Source: Isoperla grammatica (Eukaryota > Arthropoda > Insecta > Plecoptera > Perlodidae). Taken from it: a stretch of 64,000 bases of DNA. The stretch is taken from assembly GCA_945910005.1 (NCBI GenBank), contig OX246743.1:694122-758121 (forward strand). The letters are read 5' to 3'. Shown here piece by piece: positions 46,011-57,545 of this stretch. How positions within the stretch are numbered: the stretch's first letter is position 1; every line of letters begins with the position of its first letter. The notes beneath the pieces were generated by a model. That model saw only the letters and a program-made list of their open reading frames with translations. It was not told where the DNA came from and did not search any database. The translations under genes were made by a program, and so were the position numbers.

Positions 46011-46611
46011 TTACATAAACCCCGATTGCTCCAATATCATGTCTCAAGTCCTTGACCGCAGAGACTGGTTTGAACGTGTTGAAGTCAACTTGTACAGACT
46101 GCTCAAGAAACAATAGAAACCAACTCTAGCTGCCTCCGTCGCCACTAATTGTGTATCCACCAGCCGTACAACTCAGCAGGACACTGTCAAAGATTTGTTC
46201 ACTAAATAAATATTTTTAATTGGAAACATAACCAAATAATGACTGATCTCAACTTTAGCAGAACACTTAAGTTATTGTTTCAAAGTAAATACTCGAGTTC
46301 TATTTATTGTCCTTTGTAAATCACTTTTATAACTGAATAGGATAGATAAATAAATCTCCTTGTCTCCGACAGACTTTCAACCTCAGCTCTGTTTAATATC
46401 TTCGTTCATCCCTACGTGTGATACGTTTCACCGACTCTCAAAAGTCAAATTGTAACCCAACTATCTGCCACTTTCACTTCAACTCCCCTTCTTTCCTCTC
46501 CAAAGACTTCCTTTTCAACTTTTTAGGACCTTTTTTAAGAACTATAGTGACTTCGTAGTAGATGATCATCAACATTCGCCACTCCACTACTAACACAACT
46601 CATCACACATA
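46011..46611. other. Unique sequence
   Basis: Nothing recognised. Confidence 0.5.
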
Positions 46612-47086
46612 AATACATTTGGTACTGTATTCATTGTCTACCCACTCAGTATTTGGTACTGTATTCATTGTCTACCCACTCAGTATTTGGTTCTGTATTC
46701 TGTATTCATTGTCTACCCACTCAGTATTTGGTACTGTATTCATTGTCTACCCACTCAGTATTTGGTTCTGTATTCTGTATTCATTGTCTACCCACTCAGT
46801 ATTTGGTACTGTATTCATTGTCTACCCACTCAGTATTTGGTTCTGTATTCTGTATTCATTGTCTACCCACTCAGTATTTGGTTCTGTATTCTGTATTCAT
46901 TGTCTACCCACTCAGTATTTGGTACTGTATTCATTGTCTACCCACTCAGTATTTGGTACTGTATTCATGGTCTACCCACTCAGTATTTTGGTACTGTATT
47001 CATTGTCTACCCACTCAGTATTTGGTACTGTATTCAATGTCTACCCACTCAGTAACAGGAACTGATTCTCAGCGAGGGACATTCCA
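46612..47086. repeat. 34/44-bp minisatellite inside a mini-hairpin element
   Basis: About 12 units of GTCTACCCACTCAGTATTTGG plus CTGTATTCATT, with a longer form carrying an extra TCTGTATTC. The unit is the left arm of the mini-hairpin (TGTCTACCCACT); the right arm (CTGATTCTCAGCGAGGGACA) follows at about 47062-47081. Long open frames on the plus strand are repeat-driven. Confidence 0.92.
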
Positions 47087-47404
47087 CCATGTATTGCTGC
47101 TATGACCCTCCGCTTCCATATTTAGATGTATCTTTTATCACCGAAGTCTTCCCAAGCAGCTCAGGCTCCATTACATAATAATCTACTCGTCCGTAATTTG
47201 ACGACCACGATTTCTGTTATGTACCCATGTACACACAAGACAACAATGTAGTTGACACGACGTAACCCAGGCCGCATTACGTCACGTCGCTCATAGGTAT
47301 AGGAGTGAGACATGAATAAACCATCCGAACCCACGTCGTGAGCGGACAACTTTCGAAGAATTCTAGAGATCGTGAAATGCATACAGGCATATTACAAAGC
47401 ACTT
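47087..47404. other. Unique sequence
   Basis: Nothing recognised. Confidence 0.5.
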
Positions 47405-47900
47405 GGAGGTAGTGAAATGCATACACGAAGATATCACAGCACTAGGAGACCGTGCATGCAATGAAAGTAAGCCACGAAGATGGTAATATACATTCATGGT
47501 GTTCAAGCATTTGGAATACATGCAGATTGTGAAGCACTCTGAGAAGCTAGACTGCACGCACGCTGATTGCAAAGCACTCTGAGAAGCTAGATTGCACGCA
47601 CGCTGATTGCAAAGCACTTCGAGACCATGGACCCGGAGATTTCAATGCACTTGGGAGAACTTACCGAGCATACACGCAGATTCCAAAGCAATCGAAGATC
47701 TTGAAATAAATACACGCAGATTGCAAAGCACTTCGAGACCATGGATCCGGAGATTTCAATGCACTTGGGAGACCTTACCGAGCGTACACGCAGATACCAA
47801 AACAATCTAAGATCTTGAAATGAAATAAATACGCGCAGATTGCAAAGCAGTTAGATAGCGTGAAATGCACAAATGCAGATATAAACGCATTTGAAAGGTG
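47405..47900. repeat. Complex tandem repeats (40 bp and 114 bp)
   Basis: Two 40-bp units at about 47526-47604 (AAGCACTCTGAGAAGCTAGA), then two 114-bp units starting at 47605 and 47719 (GATTGCAAAGCACTTCGAG), then degraded pieces with the recurring CGCAGATTGCAAAGCA motif. Confidence 0.85.
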
Positions 47901-47977
47901 ATGAAATGCAGATTGCACAGATGCAGCGGAGATATAGAGATAAACACGCGTGCAGATCTCTCCTACTGCAGACACGA

Positions 47978-49453
47978 GATGCACTTGTTGCGCTCAAGCG
48001 TGCTGTGCTGTGCATAACACGGCCAGTGAGATACAGCTGCTTCTCAGACACGGCTCTGTGCATAGATGCACTTGTTGCGCTCAAGCGTGCTGTGCTGTGC
48101 ATAACACGGCCAGTGAGATACAGCTGCTTCTCAGACACGGCTCTGTGCATAGATGCACTTGTTGCGCTCTAGCGTGCTGTGCTGTGCATAACACGGCCAG
48201 TGAGATACAGCTGCTTCTCAGACACGGCTCTGTGCATAGATGCACTTGTTGCGCTCAAGCGTGCTGTGCTGTGCATAACACGGCCAGTGAGATACAGCTG
48301 CTTCTCAGACACGGCTCTGTGCATAGATGCACTTGTTGCGCTCAAGCGTGCTGTGCTGTGCAGAACACGGCCAGTGAGATACAGCTGCTTCTCAGACACG
48401 GCTCTGTGCATAGATGCACTTGTTGCGCTCAAGCGTGCTGTGCTGTGCATAACACGGCCAGTGAGATACAGCTGCTTCTCAGACACGGCTCTGTGCATAG
48501 ATGCACTTGTTGCGCTCTAGCGTGCTGTGCTGTGCATAACACGGCCAGTGAGATACAGCTGCTTCTCAGACACGGCTCTGTGCATAGATGCACTTATTGC
48601 GCTCAAGCGTGCTGTGCTGTGCATAACACGGCCAGTGAGATACAGCTGCTTCTCAGACACGGCTCTGTGCATAGATGCACTTGTTGCGCTCAAGCGTGCT
48701 GTGCTGTGCAGAACACGGCCAGTGAGATACAGCTGCTTCTCAGACACGGCTCTGTGCATAGATGCACTTGTTGCGCTCAAGCGTGCTGTGCTGTGCAGAA
48801 CACGGCCAGTGAGATACAGCTGCTTCTCAGACACGGCTCTGTGCATAGATGCACTTGTTGCGCTCAAGCGTGCTGTGCTGTGCATAACACGGCCAGTGAG
48901 ATACAGCTGCTTCTCAGACACGGCTCTGTGCATAGATGCACTTGTTGCGCTCAAGCGTGCTGTGCTGTGCATAACACGGCCAGTGAGATACAGCTGCTTC
49001 TCAGACACGGCTCTGTGCATAGATAGATGCACTTGTTGCGCTCAAGCGTGCTGTGCTGTGCATAACACGGCCAGTGAGATACAGCTGCTTCTCAGACACG
49101 GCTCTGTGCATAGATAGATGCACTTGTTGCGCTCAAGCGTGCTGTGCTGTGCAGAACACGGCCAGTGAGATACAGCTGCTTCTCAGACACGGCTCTGTGC
49201 ATAGATGCACTTGTTGCGCTCTAGCGTGCTGTGCTGTGCATAACACGGCCAGTGAGATACAGCTGCTTCTCAGACACGGCTCTGTGCATAGATGCACTTG
49301 TTGCGCTCAAGCGTGCTGTGCTGTGCACAACACGGCCAGTGAGATACAGCTGCTTCTCAGACACGGCTCTGTGCATAGTGAGATACAGCTGCTTCTCAGA
49401 CACGGCTCTGTGCATAGTGAGATACAGCTGCTTCTCAGACACGGCTCTGTGCA
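47978..49453. repeat. 87-bp tandem array, about 16 units
   Basis: Period exactly 87 bp (for example units start at 47978, 48065, 48152), beginning GATGCACTTGTTGCGCTC. Variants are few: CAAGCG/CTAGCG, GCATAA/GCAGAA/GCACAA. Two units have an extra AGAT near 49024 and 49115. The array ends in three copies of a 39-bp sub-unit (49376-49453). Because 87 is a multiple of three, a 358-codon frame and several others on both strands stay open; they are not regarded as genes. Confidence 0.97.
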
Positions 49454-50039
49454 TCGTGTCGAAAGCTGTGTCTATTGAGGGAACCCTTCACTACCGTACT
49501 TCACACTAGTTATACTATATATATAGTCTCGACGTAACTATAGTCTCATGCTAACGAAATAGCATGAGTCTACTTCTCTAAATTGCTACATGTAATCAAA
49601 AAAGATGTTCTTTCTACCAACCGTAGGTCCTGCTGCTGCCATATAAAAGTACCAACCATATACCTAACGTAAACTCGTATTTTTTACTATACAAAAATGT
49701 GATAATTTAAAAATTCATTTATTTTGGTATTTGTCTGTAACTATAGAACAAAAAGGTTCAACACTTGTTACTGTTAGGCTGTCAGGCGGATGTTGTGGTT
49801 ATAGCCCTATACGTCATACCTGCCCACAGGTACTTGCATGAGCTCATACAACGCCTGCACTCTCTTCACCACAGACGATTTACTTACTGAAGCGTTTTGG
49901 ACATAGTATGGTGTGATAGCAATCATAATAAAATATGACTCCGCAACTGGCTAAAAAGTACTAAAATCTGCATTGATATTATTACTATTATCATCTCTAT
50001 ATCACTGTTATGTATAACTCGTTTCACCTTGTCTGAGCA
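49454..50039. other. Unique sequence
   Basis: Nothing recognised. Confidence 0.5.
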
Positions 50040-50135
50040 CCGGTCCGGGGTATAGAGTAGCTCTGCTGGTCGTAAGAGGGGTCTAAAAGGCCGAGTACGT
50101 ACGTAGTAAAACAACAAATAATCAATCAAATAAAT
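50040..50135 (+). mobile_element. SINE-like fragment with conserved core
   Basis: CTCTGCTGGTCGTAAGAGG followed by CCGAGTACGTACGTAGTAAAA and a CAATCAAATAAAT tail. Same two motifs as at 27860-28045. Confidence 0.45.
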
Positions 50136-50890
50136 GAACTCTATAAAAAAAAGGATCGCATACCTGAAAGTCAATTGCAACAGATGATTGTGTTGGTAAT
50201 CAATAAGCATATAGGCATACAGTAATGTATTTAGTGAAGGCTCAACTGAAATGTTACAAGATGTACTTCCAACCAGTGCTAATTACTAATGTGTATTATT
50301 TCTTATGCAAGGTCTATTAATGGTGGGATGACAAATCATTCTCAAAAACATACTTATGAAATTTATAGAGAATGCGATACAAAACGGTGACTCGGCAAGC
50401 CAATACATTGAGTTAACTTCAAACAGTTTAAACAAATCATTAAGTTTACTGGCTACTTTTGACATAATGAATCGAAACGGTGTCGACATTGATTAAAAAA
50501 CCTTTCTTTAATCAACGGTGTAATAACGAGATGTACTTTCCTTTATTTACACCAGTCAGCGAGTGTACAAGCCACTGTAGCTCGGATCCAGTTCCAATGC
50601 TGCATTGTAACCGACGTCACATATGTAAACACGCAGCGCGCAGTAAAAAAGCATCAATTTTATAAGGTGACGTAAAAATATTTAAATTTTTCGTTTGTGA
50701 CTTGCATTTCCAAGTGACATGACTGAGGACAATAGGTATGTACGGTGCCTTGATCGTTGAAGAATTCTGTTGCTCGAGAGTTGCACCTATACATAATATA
50801 GTATACTCAAACCGCTTAGAGTACAGTACGCAGTAGAGTACATTACGCAGCCATTACGCAGCACGTAGAGGGTGTATTCACACAATACAG
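50136..50890. other. Unique sequence
   Basis: Nothing recognised. Confidence 0.5.
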
Positions 50891-51155
50891 GTGGCTCAGC
50901 GGTAAGACGCGAGACTCTAATTCGGGAGGTCGCCGGTTCGATTCCGGCCACCAGCAGTCCTGACTGAAGGTTTTTTCCGAGGTTTTCCTCAGTCGTAAAA
51001 GCGAATGCTGGGACTGAGTCCTACTATTAGCCCTAGGACATTCCTTCCCAGCTATCCAAACACCCTAATAACCTAGTTAGTCACCTGAAGGGCACATCAG
51101 GTAAAGCTGGTGTGCACCCTAGAACGGGTATTCCTACAAAAAATTATTATTATTA
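50891..51155 (+). mobile_element. SINE family A, full length
   Basis: The best-preserved copy. It has GTGGCTCAGCGGTAAGACGC with A box TGGCTCAGCGG, B box GGTTCGATTCC, a body (CTGACTGAAGG, AGTCGTAAAAGCGAATGCTG, GGTAAAGCTGGTGTGCACCC) and an (ATT)n tail. Also present at 30193-30474, 59645-59880 and as a fragment at 21540-21596. Confidence 0.85.
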
Positions 51156-51609
51156 ACACATGCGCGCGGCGGCCATATTTGTTTACTTCCGACTAACAAT
51201 TCATGGATGCAATGTTTCACTTACGGCGCTTGATTGACTACTGTTCAACATAGGTTCGCTGACTACTGAAAAGTATCGTAAAGGAACTATATCCTGTCTG
51301 GTCCACTCTTTTTGTGGCATACAGTGGTACACACAATTACTCATTGAAGATAAAACGGGTGATATACATGTTAAAACACTTAATATTTCGTGGTAAGCTT
51401 TAAAGTCATCTTTTATTGACAGCTCAAATGTGAACACACATTCTAGCATCTAATATGCATAGAGAAATAGCTAATATGGTCGTTGGTCTTTGTGACGTCA
51501 TGTAAATACTCCAAACGGCGCCACGGATCAGGGGGGCTGTGCATCAGCATGATAACATCCCCTCATACAGGCTTCTAATATGACAGCCTAGAACGATGAG
51601 CTCAGAAGA
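51156..51609. other. Unique sequence
   Basis: A CRE octamer at 51493-51500; otherwise nothing recognised. Confidence 0.5.
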
Positions 51610-51709
51610 GCTGCCTGTCTGTCTATCTGTCTGTCTATCTGTGCATGAACCCTCTCATTTAGAGTGTCTTCAAATCTATAACAGTCTGGAACCCTACTAC
51701 ACCTATCTA

Positions 51710-51807
<98 letters not shown>

Positions 51808-51820
51808 CGACTGTCTATGT
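51610..51820. repeat. (CTGT)n microsatellite, two blocks
   Basis: A short block at about 51613-51644 and a main block at 51701-51810, with CTAT interruptions. Confidence 0.97.
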
Positions 51821-53308
51821 GTCTTCCTCTGGGGCGCAGCTGCTTCAGCCTGGAATCTGTTTGACTTGGTTATTATCACCAAAACCCACCCCACTCCTTG
51901 GTTTTAACGTCCACCCACCCCTGCCGAGGAATTCACGCAAGAGAAGACGTTAACTACCCCCACCACAACACGCATCAACCAAAATACAACACAAACCCTG
52001 AAGATCCGTTTTACTTCCTGTTTGTGATGTCACTTTTTGTCACAGCTCAGCTAAGCTCAAAAAGCACACTTTGGTAATAGCCTACATGCAAGACTTTTTC
52101 TTTTTCTTTTTTACATCAGAAAGCAAAATGTATTGTGTTTAAATAAAATGAAATTCAATAACACGTATGAAATTGGCAGACCATCAAAAAAGTGTTCAGA
52201 GTTTTTATATATCTTGATTATATTTAGCCACATACCTATCATTAAAAAATTTGATTTCAAATATTGTTTAAATGGCACGACCAAATAGCATGACATTCTC
52301 ATATTTTCCAGCTATATCTGTGCTGAAGAAATGAGCGAGTGTCTTGAACTGAGCAGCGCTCGGCTGCACTCGGGCATGTTCGGCTTGCTGACGTCATTCA
52401 CTCAACAATGCTCCCGAGATGTTGATGTTGAAGCCTCGCTCACGTCTCATAGACGCTAAAGAGATAACACTGGCAAGTTGCAACACACGTCAAACTAGTA
52501 TAACAGATGTATTTGGCGTTCCCCAATATGTATACACGCAAAATAGGGTGTATATTCTAGGAAAGAGCAGAGACGCAGTATATTTTCATGTCTGTTCACT
52601 TCATTATTACTAGTTAGTTACTAAGTTTCTAGCTAAATTCTGTACTTTATTTTGGGTATATTATTTTGGAAAGACTGATTTTCAGTGGGGGACATTTTTA
52701 CAATTTAAAGACACATGTTTGTTCACTGTCGCCTGAGAGGCAGTTCATTGTTGTTTCAGATGGCGTTGGTTCAAGTTGTATTGTTCTCCAACATTAGTTG
52801 AAGCAACATAATGTATGACGACAAATTCTAACAATTTAAATATTTAAATACTACGTTCCTTCCATTGAGGAGTCACGAATGAAGTCACTCGTTTCTTACA
52901 CAAACGTGTCGTAATAATAACATAACACGATAAAGTATAATCGGTACAGTTGTAGATAAGACAGTCACTAATTTGAAGCTAATTAGGACAACTTAGAAAT
53001 AGCTTTTAGTTATCAGATTCAGTATGGCCTCCTCCTCTAACATATGCGTACTTAGTATTTAGGGCCGAGTGTATTTACTTGGCACACAACACAACAAGAC
53101 CTTCACTTTGTATAGTCAGACAGAACAAAGACGAATGGGCTCCGCAGACTGACAGCAATGCACACGTTCCTCAACAATGTAACAATTTTATTCGAAACAA
53201 ATTCAAACCACCTATTTGTTCAGTAAATAATGAAATGCGATTATTAAGGGGCAATATTAGAAGCAACTATTTGGCGGGCATTTCTCAGAGCTCCAATTAT
53301 ATGGACTA
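51821..53308. other. Unique sequence
   Basis: No gene recognised. A CRE octamer at 52389-52396; the right arm of the mini-hairpin element (CTGATTTTCAGTGGGGGACA) at about 52675-52694 without its left arm. Confidence 0.45.
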
Positions 53309-53885
53309 GGGTCTGTCCAAAAGCTAGAAATTATGCTTGCTTCCTTGCTCGTTTGCTTGATTGGTTGTCTAATTTTAAGTCATGACGTCAGAAGCAAGAG
53401 TCAAAAGATTGCGAATTCTAGTTTGCTTGGCAAAGAAGAAAAAGAAGATTTAAGACAACGAAAGTGTACACTCATTTGCTTATCTTGTTTGCTAATAATG
53501 GATGCTGAACAAAGCGTTGACATGGAGCGGCAAGAGGAACCTGTTATAATTAAATGTAAGTGTATAACATGATAATAAATTATAGCCCTAGGGTGAATTC
53601 AATTTTTGGATGATTAACAACTTAAATTCCCGTTTCTCTGATCTATCCTTACTGCAGAACAAGCTGTCAAGTGTCAGTCGAAAAATGTAAACAAACGTAC
53701 GTGATACGCACATGTAGATAGTTATACATAATGTTACCACCAGGTGTCAGGTCAATTTGTTAAGCAAGCGTCAAAAGCTCCAATAACGAAGCAAACTATT
53801 AAATTAAGCAAGCTATTAAAACAAGCAAGTAAGACAACAAGCAAGTAAGCAAATAAGCAAGCTGCTTTAACTTTTGGACAGACCC
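53309..53885. mobile_element. TA-flanked MITE, 577 bp
   Basis: Perfect 15-bp inverted ends GGGTCTGTCCAAAAG and CTTTTGGACAGACCC, flanked by TA on both sides (53307-53308, 53886-53887), which fits Tc1/mariner-type insertion. The interior next to each end is rich in GCTTGCTT/AAGCAAGC. An 80-codon frame inside (53333-53572) has no transposase motif. Confidence 0.75.
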
Positions 53886-53887
53886 TA

Positions 53888-54137
53888 AAGAAGGCCGTGT
53901 TCGCTTCCCTAGCAGACTAACGCAACAATTAGGAATAATTAATTACAAAAGTCGGTGAAGTAGGCGAGGTAGGCCAAAATAGAGAAGTTGGACCATGCCC
54001 TGCTAGCTCACTGCCAGCCAATCACAGCCAATCACAGCCAATCACAGCTCCACTGCCGCCTTCTTTAGACGTCACTTCTATTGTTGATCACTGTTGTTTC
54101 ACGAAGCATTGAGACTCGAGATGCAAGTCCAGTCGCA
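53888..54137. other. Unique sequence with short tandem repeat
   Basis: Three copies of AGCCAATCAC at about 54016-54045. It is a CCAAT-type motif, but there is no promoter evidence. Confidence 0.45.
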
Positions 54138-54303
54138 TGCGGAATTACGGTTTAAGTTACTTGTTTTCGATACGTTTTGGCTATTTGGTATGTATGTTAT
54201 ATGTATGTTTGGTATGTATGTTTGGTATGTTGTTTGGTATGTTGTTTGGTATAACTATGTTTATATGGTATCGAAAAGCAGTAATTCAAACTGTCATTCC
54301 GCC
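54138..54303. mobile_element. MITE family M2, copy 2
   Basis: About 166 bp. TGCGGAATTACGGTTTAAG, TTACTTGTTTTCGATAC at the left end pair with GGTATCGAAAAGCAGTAATT and GTCATTCCGCC at the right end. The centre has expanded as a GGTATGT simple repeat. Confidence 0.75.
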
Positions 54304-55190
54304 AACGATTGACTCGTATCCGCTCGAGTATTGGCCCCTGAGTATATCGTTTAAATTCTAAACGCTGATTTTATGTACTTTAAAACTCATAGGCCTATCC
54401 GCTCAACTATGATAAAGACCAATGTGGCCACTGTGACGTCACAAGTAAACTATGAATAGGTCGACGGACTCGCACATACGTCTCTCATCAACCCCCGACC
54501 ACGTGTCTAGTAGAGGACATATGACCGGACATAACACAGCTGTCAGGCTTTCCGGAAGCACCCTCGACTTCCGGTACACGCACACGGCTTCGGGTCGCAC
54601 AAGAAACCCTTCGTCGGCCACCGAAACACGCCAGGCGGAAGCCACGACCACTAACAAGCACCACATCTTATTGTTCACAAACAATTTCCCCCAAGAGATA
54701 AGTTCAAGTGACGGTAGACAATTATTTTCTATTTCCGTTTTTTCTCGTATATTTTTATGTTGTAGTTGTTTTTTTACTCTATAATTACGCGTGTCTTCCT
54801 TTCATGATGTTGTTTCACTTTCTTTAGAGAACAATGTTGACTACTTTCAAGTGACAAACAGGCTGGGTAAAAGAAAACTCTCATTTTTTAAAACATAAAG
54901 GTTCATTATTATTATTATTACTAAACTGGTTATGAACTGTGAATGCGTGAGTCGTTTGTTGTTGTTGTCGTGTTCAAGTTAAATACTTCTTACTCGACAA
55001 AGCGACACCTTCTATTATACACACGAGCAATTATATACTCGAGCAAGTTAATTCACAGTAATTAAAAATTAACACACACACATGTGGAAACGATGTTTGC
55101 GAAGAAACTTACAAAAGTAACGGTATACTAGGAGATCTTGGACTGGCCAGATTGGAATGATCTCGAAAGAATGCAATGTGAACATAACGG
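54304..55190. other. Unique sequence
   Basis: A CRE octamer at 54434-54441 sits just before a 110-codon plus-strand frame (54452-54784) that is Ser/Thr/Arg-rich at first and T-rich later. It has no domain, so a gene is not called. Confidence 0.4.
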
Positions 55191-55352
55191 CTAATATCCT
55201 TGTCCCAAAACTACCTTACAGGTGCATTTGTCATAGACGAATGATTTGTGACCAATCAGCGACCCCTAATTTACATTACCGATCGCTGATTGGTCACTAG
55301 ATCGTCTATGACAAATGCATCAATAAGGTTGTGTAGGACAAGCATATCAACA
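55191..55352. mobile_element. MITE family M1, best copy
   Basis: About 162 bp with inverted ends TAATATCCTTGTCCC and GGACAAGCATATCA, inner arms GCATTTGTCATAGACGA and TCGTCTATGACAAATGC, and core GACCAATCAGCG/CGCTGATTGGTC. Almost the whole length folds into one hairpin. Confidence 0.8.
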
Positions 55353-56391
55353 TTACTACAACTACAACAATGAGAAAGTGCAGCATTGAGCGGAAGGAGA
55401 GAGAACGCTGATTCCGCACTTTGTAATTCTGTATTTCATACAAATATGTCACATGTTATTGTATCTCATACGGAAGTGCGAAGAATATCTGCTGTGTTCT
55501 TCTACAGATGGTGTTATCCAAATCCGTTTCAATGATTCATGGATAAGCCCTTCAGTCAGTATTGCCGGTAGCGGGCATAGAACTGGCAACCTCCAAAGGT
55601 TCCTATGATATTCACCTGATGTGAGTCAGTGCCATTGTTGGCGGCCATACTCCCGTACAGTAGTGTTGCAGCATCAACGAGTATTGTCATCATGTAGACT
55701 AGTCATTGATCTAGACAAGCTAATGAGCATATTGAATACCAAGAATAGGCTATCGGCAACACTCCACTACAGTAATGAAAGCAAATTGATTGAGCTTAAG
55801 GAAACGCCCTAGCTTTGATGTTCAACAAACAGGAGATAAAAGTGTCGAACATGGTAACTTTAACCTGTAATTCAAATCTGTGATAACATTATTCTAACAA
55901 CGCCTCTTACACGAGTATTGAATACATTTCTAATGACATTTTAGACAACTTTCAGCAGATTGACATTCCAACAATATCTCCCAAGTAGGAATCTGCTCTA
56001 CTTGTCAGCAATATCACCCACATACATTCGACGAATGAGTGAACGGTATGGTGCCACGTGGACATTAGAAACTAGGCCTGTGTCATTGAGGTTCAATACA
56101 TTGCTCGCCGAGCATTGATACTGCTGGCAATAAGGAGTGCTCATGTAAGAGCTACCTGTACAGTGTACATCAGTAGTTTCAAGCGCTAACGAGAACACAT
56201 CATTCTTTTTTAATACCTGCTCAAAAGTTTGTGCCATTATCGATCATTAGTTCCGCTGGTCGACGTCGCCATGAATAACACCGGAAATAAGACTTTTTTG
56301 CGCAATAAGGCAACGAGTACATTGCAGAGAAGTGGGTTTATTACACTGAGAGTTTGAGATGCCCCAACCAGTAAAATAAACTTGTAATTAT
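55353..56391. other. Unique sequence
   Basis: A 79-codon minus-strand frame from ATG at 56237 to 55998 has balanced composition and several Cys, but no recognised domain. A donor-like CAG/GTATTA after its seventh codon makes a first exon possible. Very uncertain. Confidence 0.3.
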
Positions 56392-56438
56392 TGTCCACCC
56401 ACTTGTTAGCAAGACTGATTGTACAGCAATGGGGGACA
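56392..56438. repeat. Mini-hairpin element, both arms
   Basis: 47 bp from TGTCCACCCACT to CAATGGGGGACA. Same arrangement as 14786-14829. Confidence 0.6.
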
Positions 56439-56529
56439 TTATACCATTTATGTTATGCTTAGTTGCTATGGTGGCTACAATGTCACCGTTTATATGTACA
56501 GTATCATACAGATCGAAACACGTCAGTTC

Positions 56530-56620
56530 ATGCAAGAAAACACCGGCCGAATCGGTAATCAAACCCTGGTCCTTTTGCAGTGGAAGCACGAATAAAACCC
56601 ATAACTCCGACGAGCCAGTA
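56530..56620 (-). mobile_element. tRNA-like SINE fragment (family D)
   Basis: Minus strand: TGGCTCGTCGGAGTTATGGG head, CACTGCAAAAGGACCAGGGTT, then a B-box-like GGTTTGATTACC. Resembles 19180-19265. Confidence 0.45.
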
Positions 56621-56621
56621 G

Positions 56622-56639
56622 TTTAAGTGCGTAAGTAGT

Positions 56640-56715
<76 letters not shown>

Positions 56716-56800
56716 CGTAAGTAAGTAAGTAAGTGAGTAAGTAAGTAAGTAAGTAGGTAGGTAGGTAAGTAAGTGCTTAAGTGCGTAAGTAAGTGCGTTA
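56622..56800. repeat. (AAGT)n microsatellite
   Basis: About 40 tetranucleotide units with sporadic changes (GTGC, GTAC, GTAG). Confidence 0.97.
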
Positions 56801-57364
56801 CTACACCTGCTGTCCGACCATGGATTTATAATAGTATGGTCCGACAACCTTGTTGTACCTTTAAAGTTTAAACATTGCTAAATAATAACACTAATAATAA
56901 CATAATATGTTATTATGCATATTATGCATCCGCTAGTAAAATTTAATGTACCACCATCCATGAAATCAGCTTCAAACTTGAAAATCCGTTATTTTAGCAG
57001 TTTGTTTGGCTGTTCCATTTGCTAACTTTGTTAGTGTTTAGTTTGTTGATATGCAGTATACACAAATGAACGCCATTGAAGAATTGCGGACGCGCTTTCA
57101 GGCACACAATTGTCCGCGCTAAATATTTCAATGCTAATCAGAATGATAGCATTTCCTGTTCACAAACCATAGCATGTTGATTCATTCATGCTGGAACGAG
57201 GAACGAGGAGTGTTTTGTTTGTTGTTTAGAGCACAAAGGTCAGTATATAGTTAGTAGATTCTATGCAAAACTTAACGTGTCGCTGTTTCCATAAGGTTAT
57301 AGAACCTGCGAGTGATACTAACTCAAGAACCATCAGTCCCAAGCAAAGCTAAAGAAATAAGTTG
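56801..57364. other. Unique sequence
   Basis: Nothing recognised. Confidence 0.5.
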
Positions 57365-57545
57365 CTGATGATGATAATGATATTTGGGGTATAATGTCTA
57401 TAATATTTTTGCAACGATGCTAATCGAGAAGATGAGTGAGTGATTATGAAGATGAAAAAACGTCACATGACATCCATGCCCAAGCCATGGTTCAAACCTG
57501 GAATGCAGAGACCGCGGTTTACTAGACCAACGCCTAATCGACCGG
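57365..57545 (-). mobile_element. SINE family B, tRNA-derived
   Basis: On the minus strand the head GGTCGATTAGGCGTTGGTCT, AAACCGCGGTCTCTGCATTC and a B-box-like GGTTTGAACC precede CATGGCTTGGGCATGG. A body and (ATC)n tail follow. The copy at 59968-60140 shares the GATTAGGC, GTAAAC and GCTTGGGCA blocks. Confidence 0.65.

Noticed and set aside
46619..47105. Three overlapping 120-150-codon frames
   Set aside because: Tandem-repeat artefacts of the 34/44-bp array.
47950..49117. Long Cys-rich repeat protein of 358 residues
   Set aside because: The 87-bp period preserves frames on both strands; two units have 4-bp insertions that break the frame; there is no start context or signal peptide.
47978..49453. 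CRISPR array
   Set aside because: Adjacent units are almost identical throughout with no unique spacers, and the genome is eukaryotic.
50891..50955. Functional tRNA gene
   Set aside because: A and B boxes are present, but acceptor ends do not pair and a SINE body with an (ATT)n tail follows; the same holds for the other tRNA-like heads.
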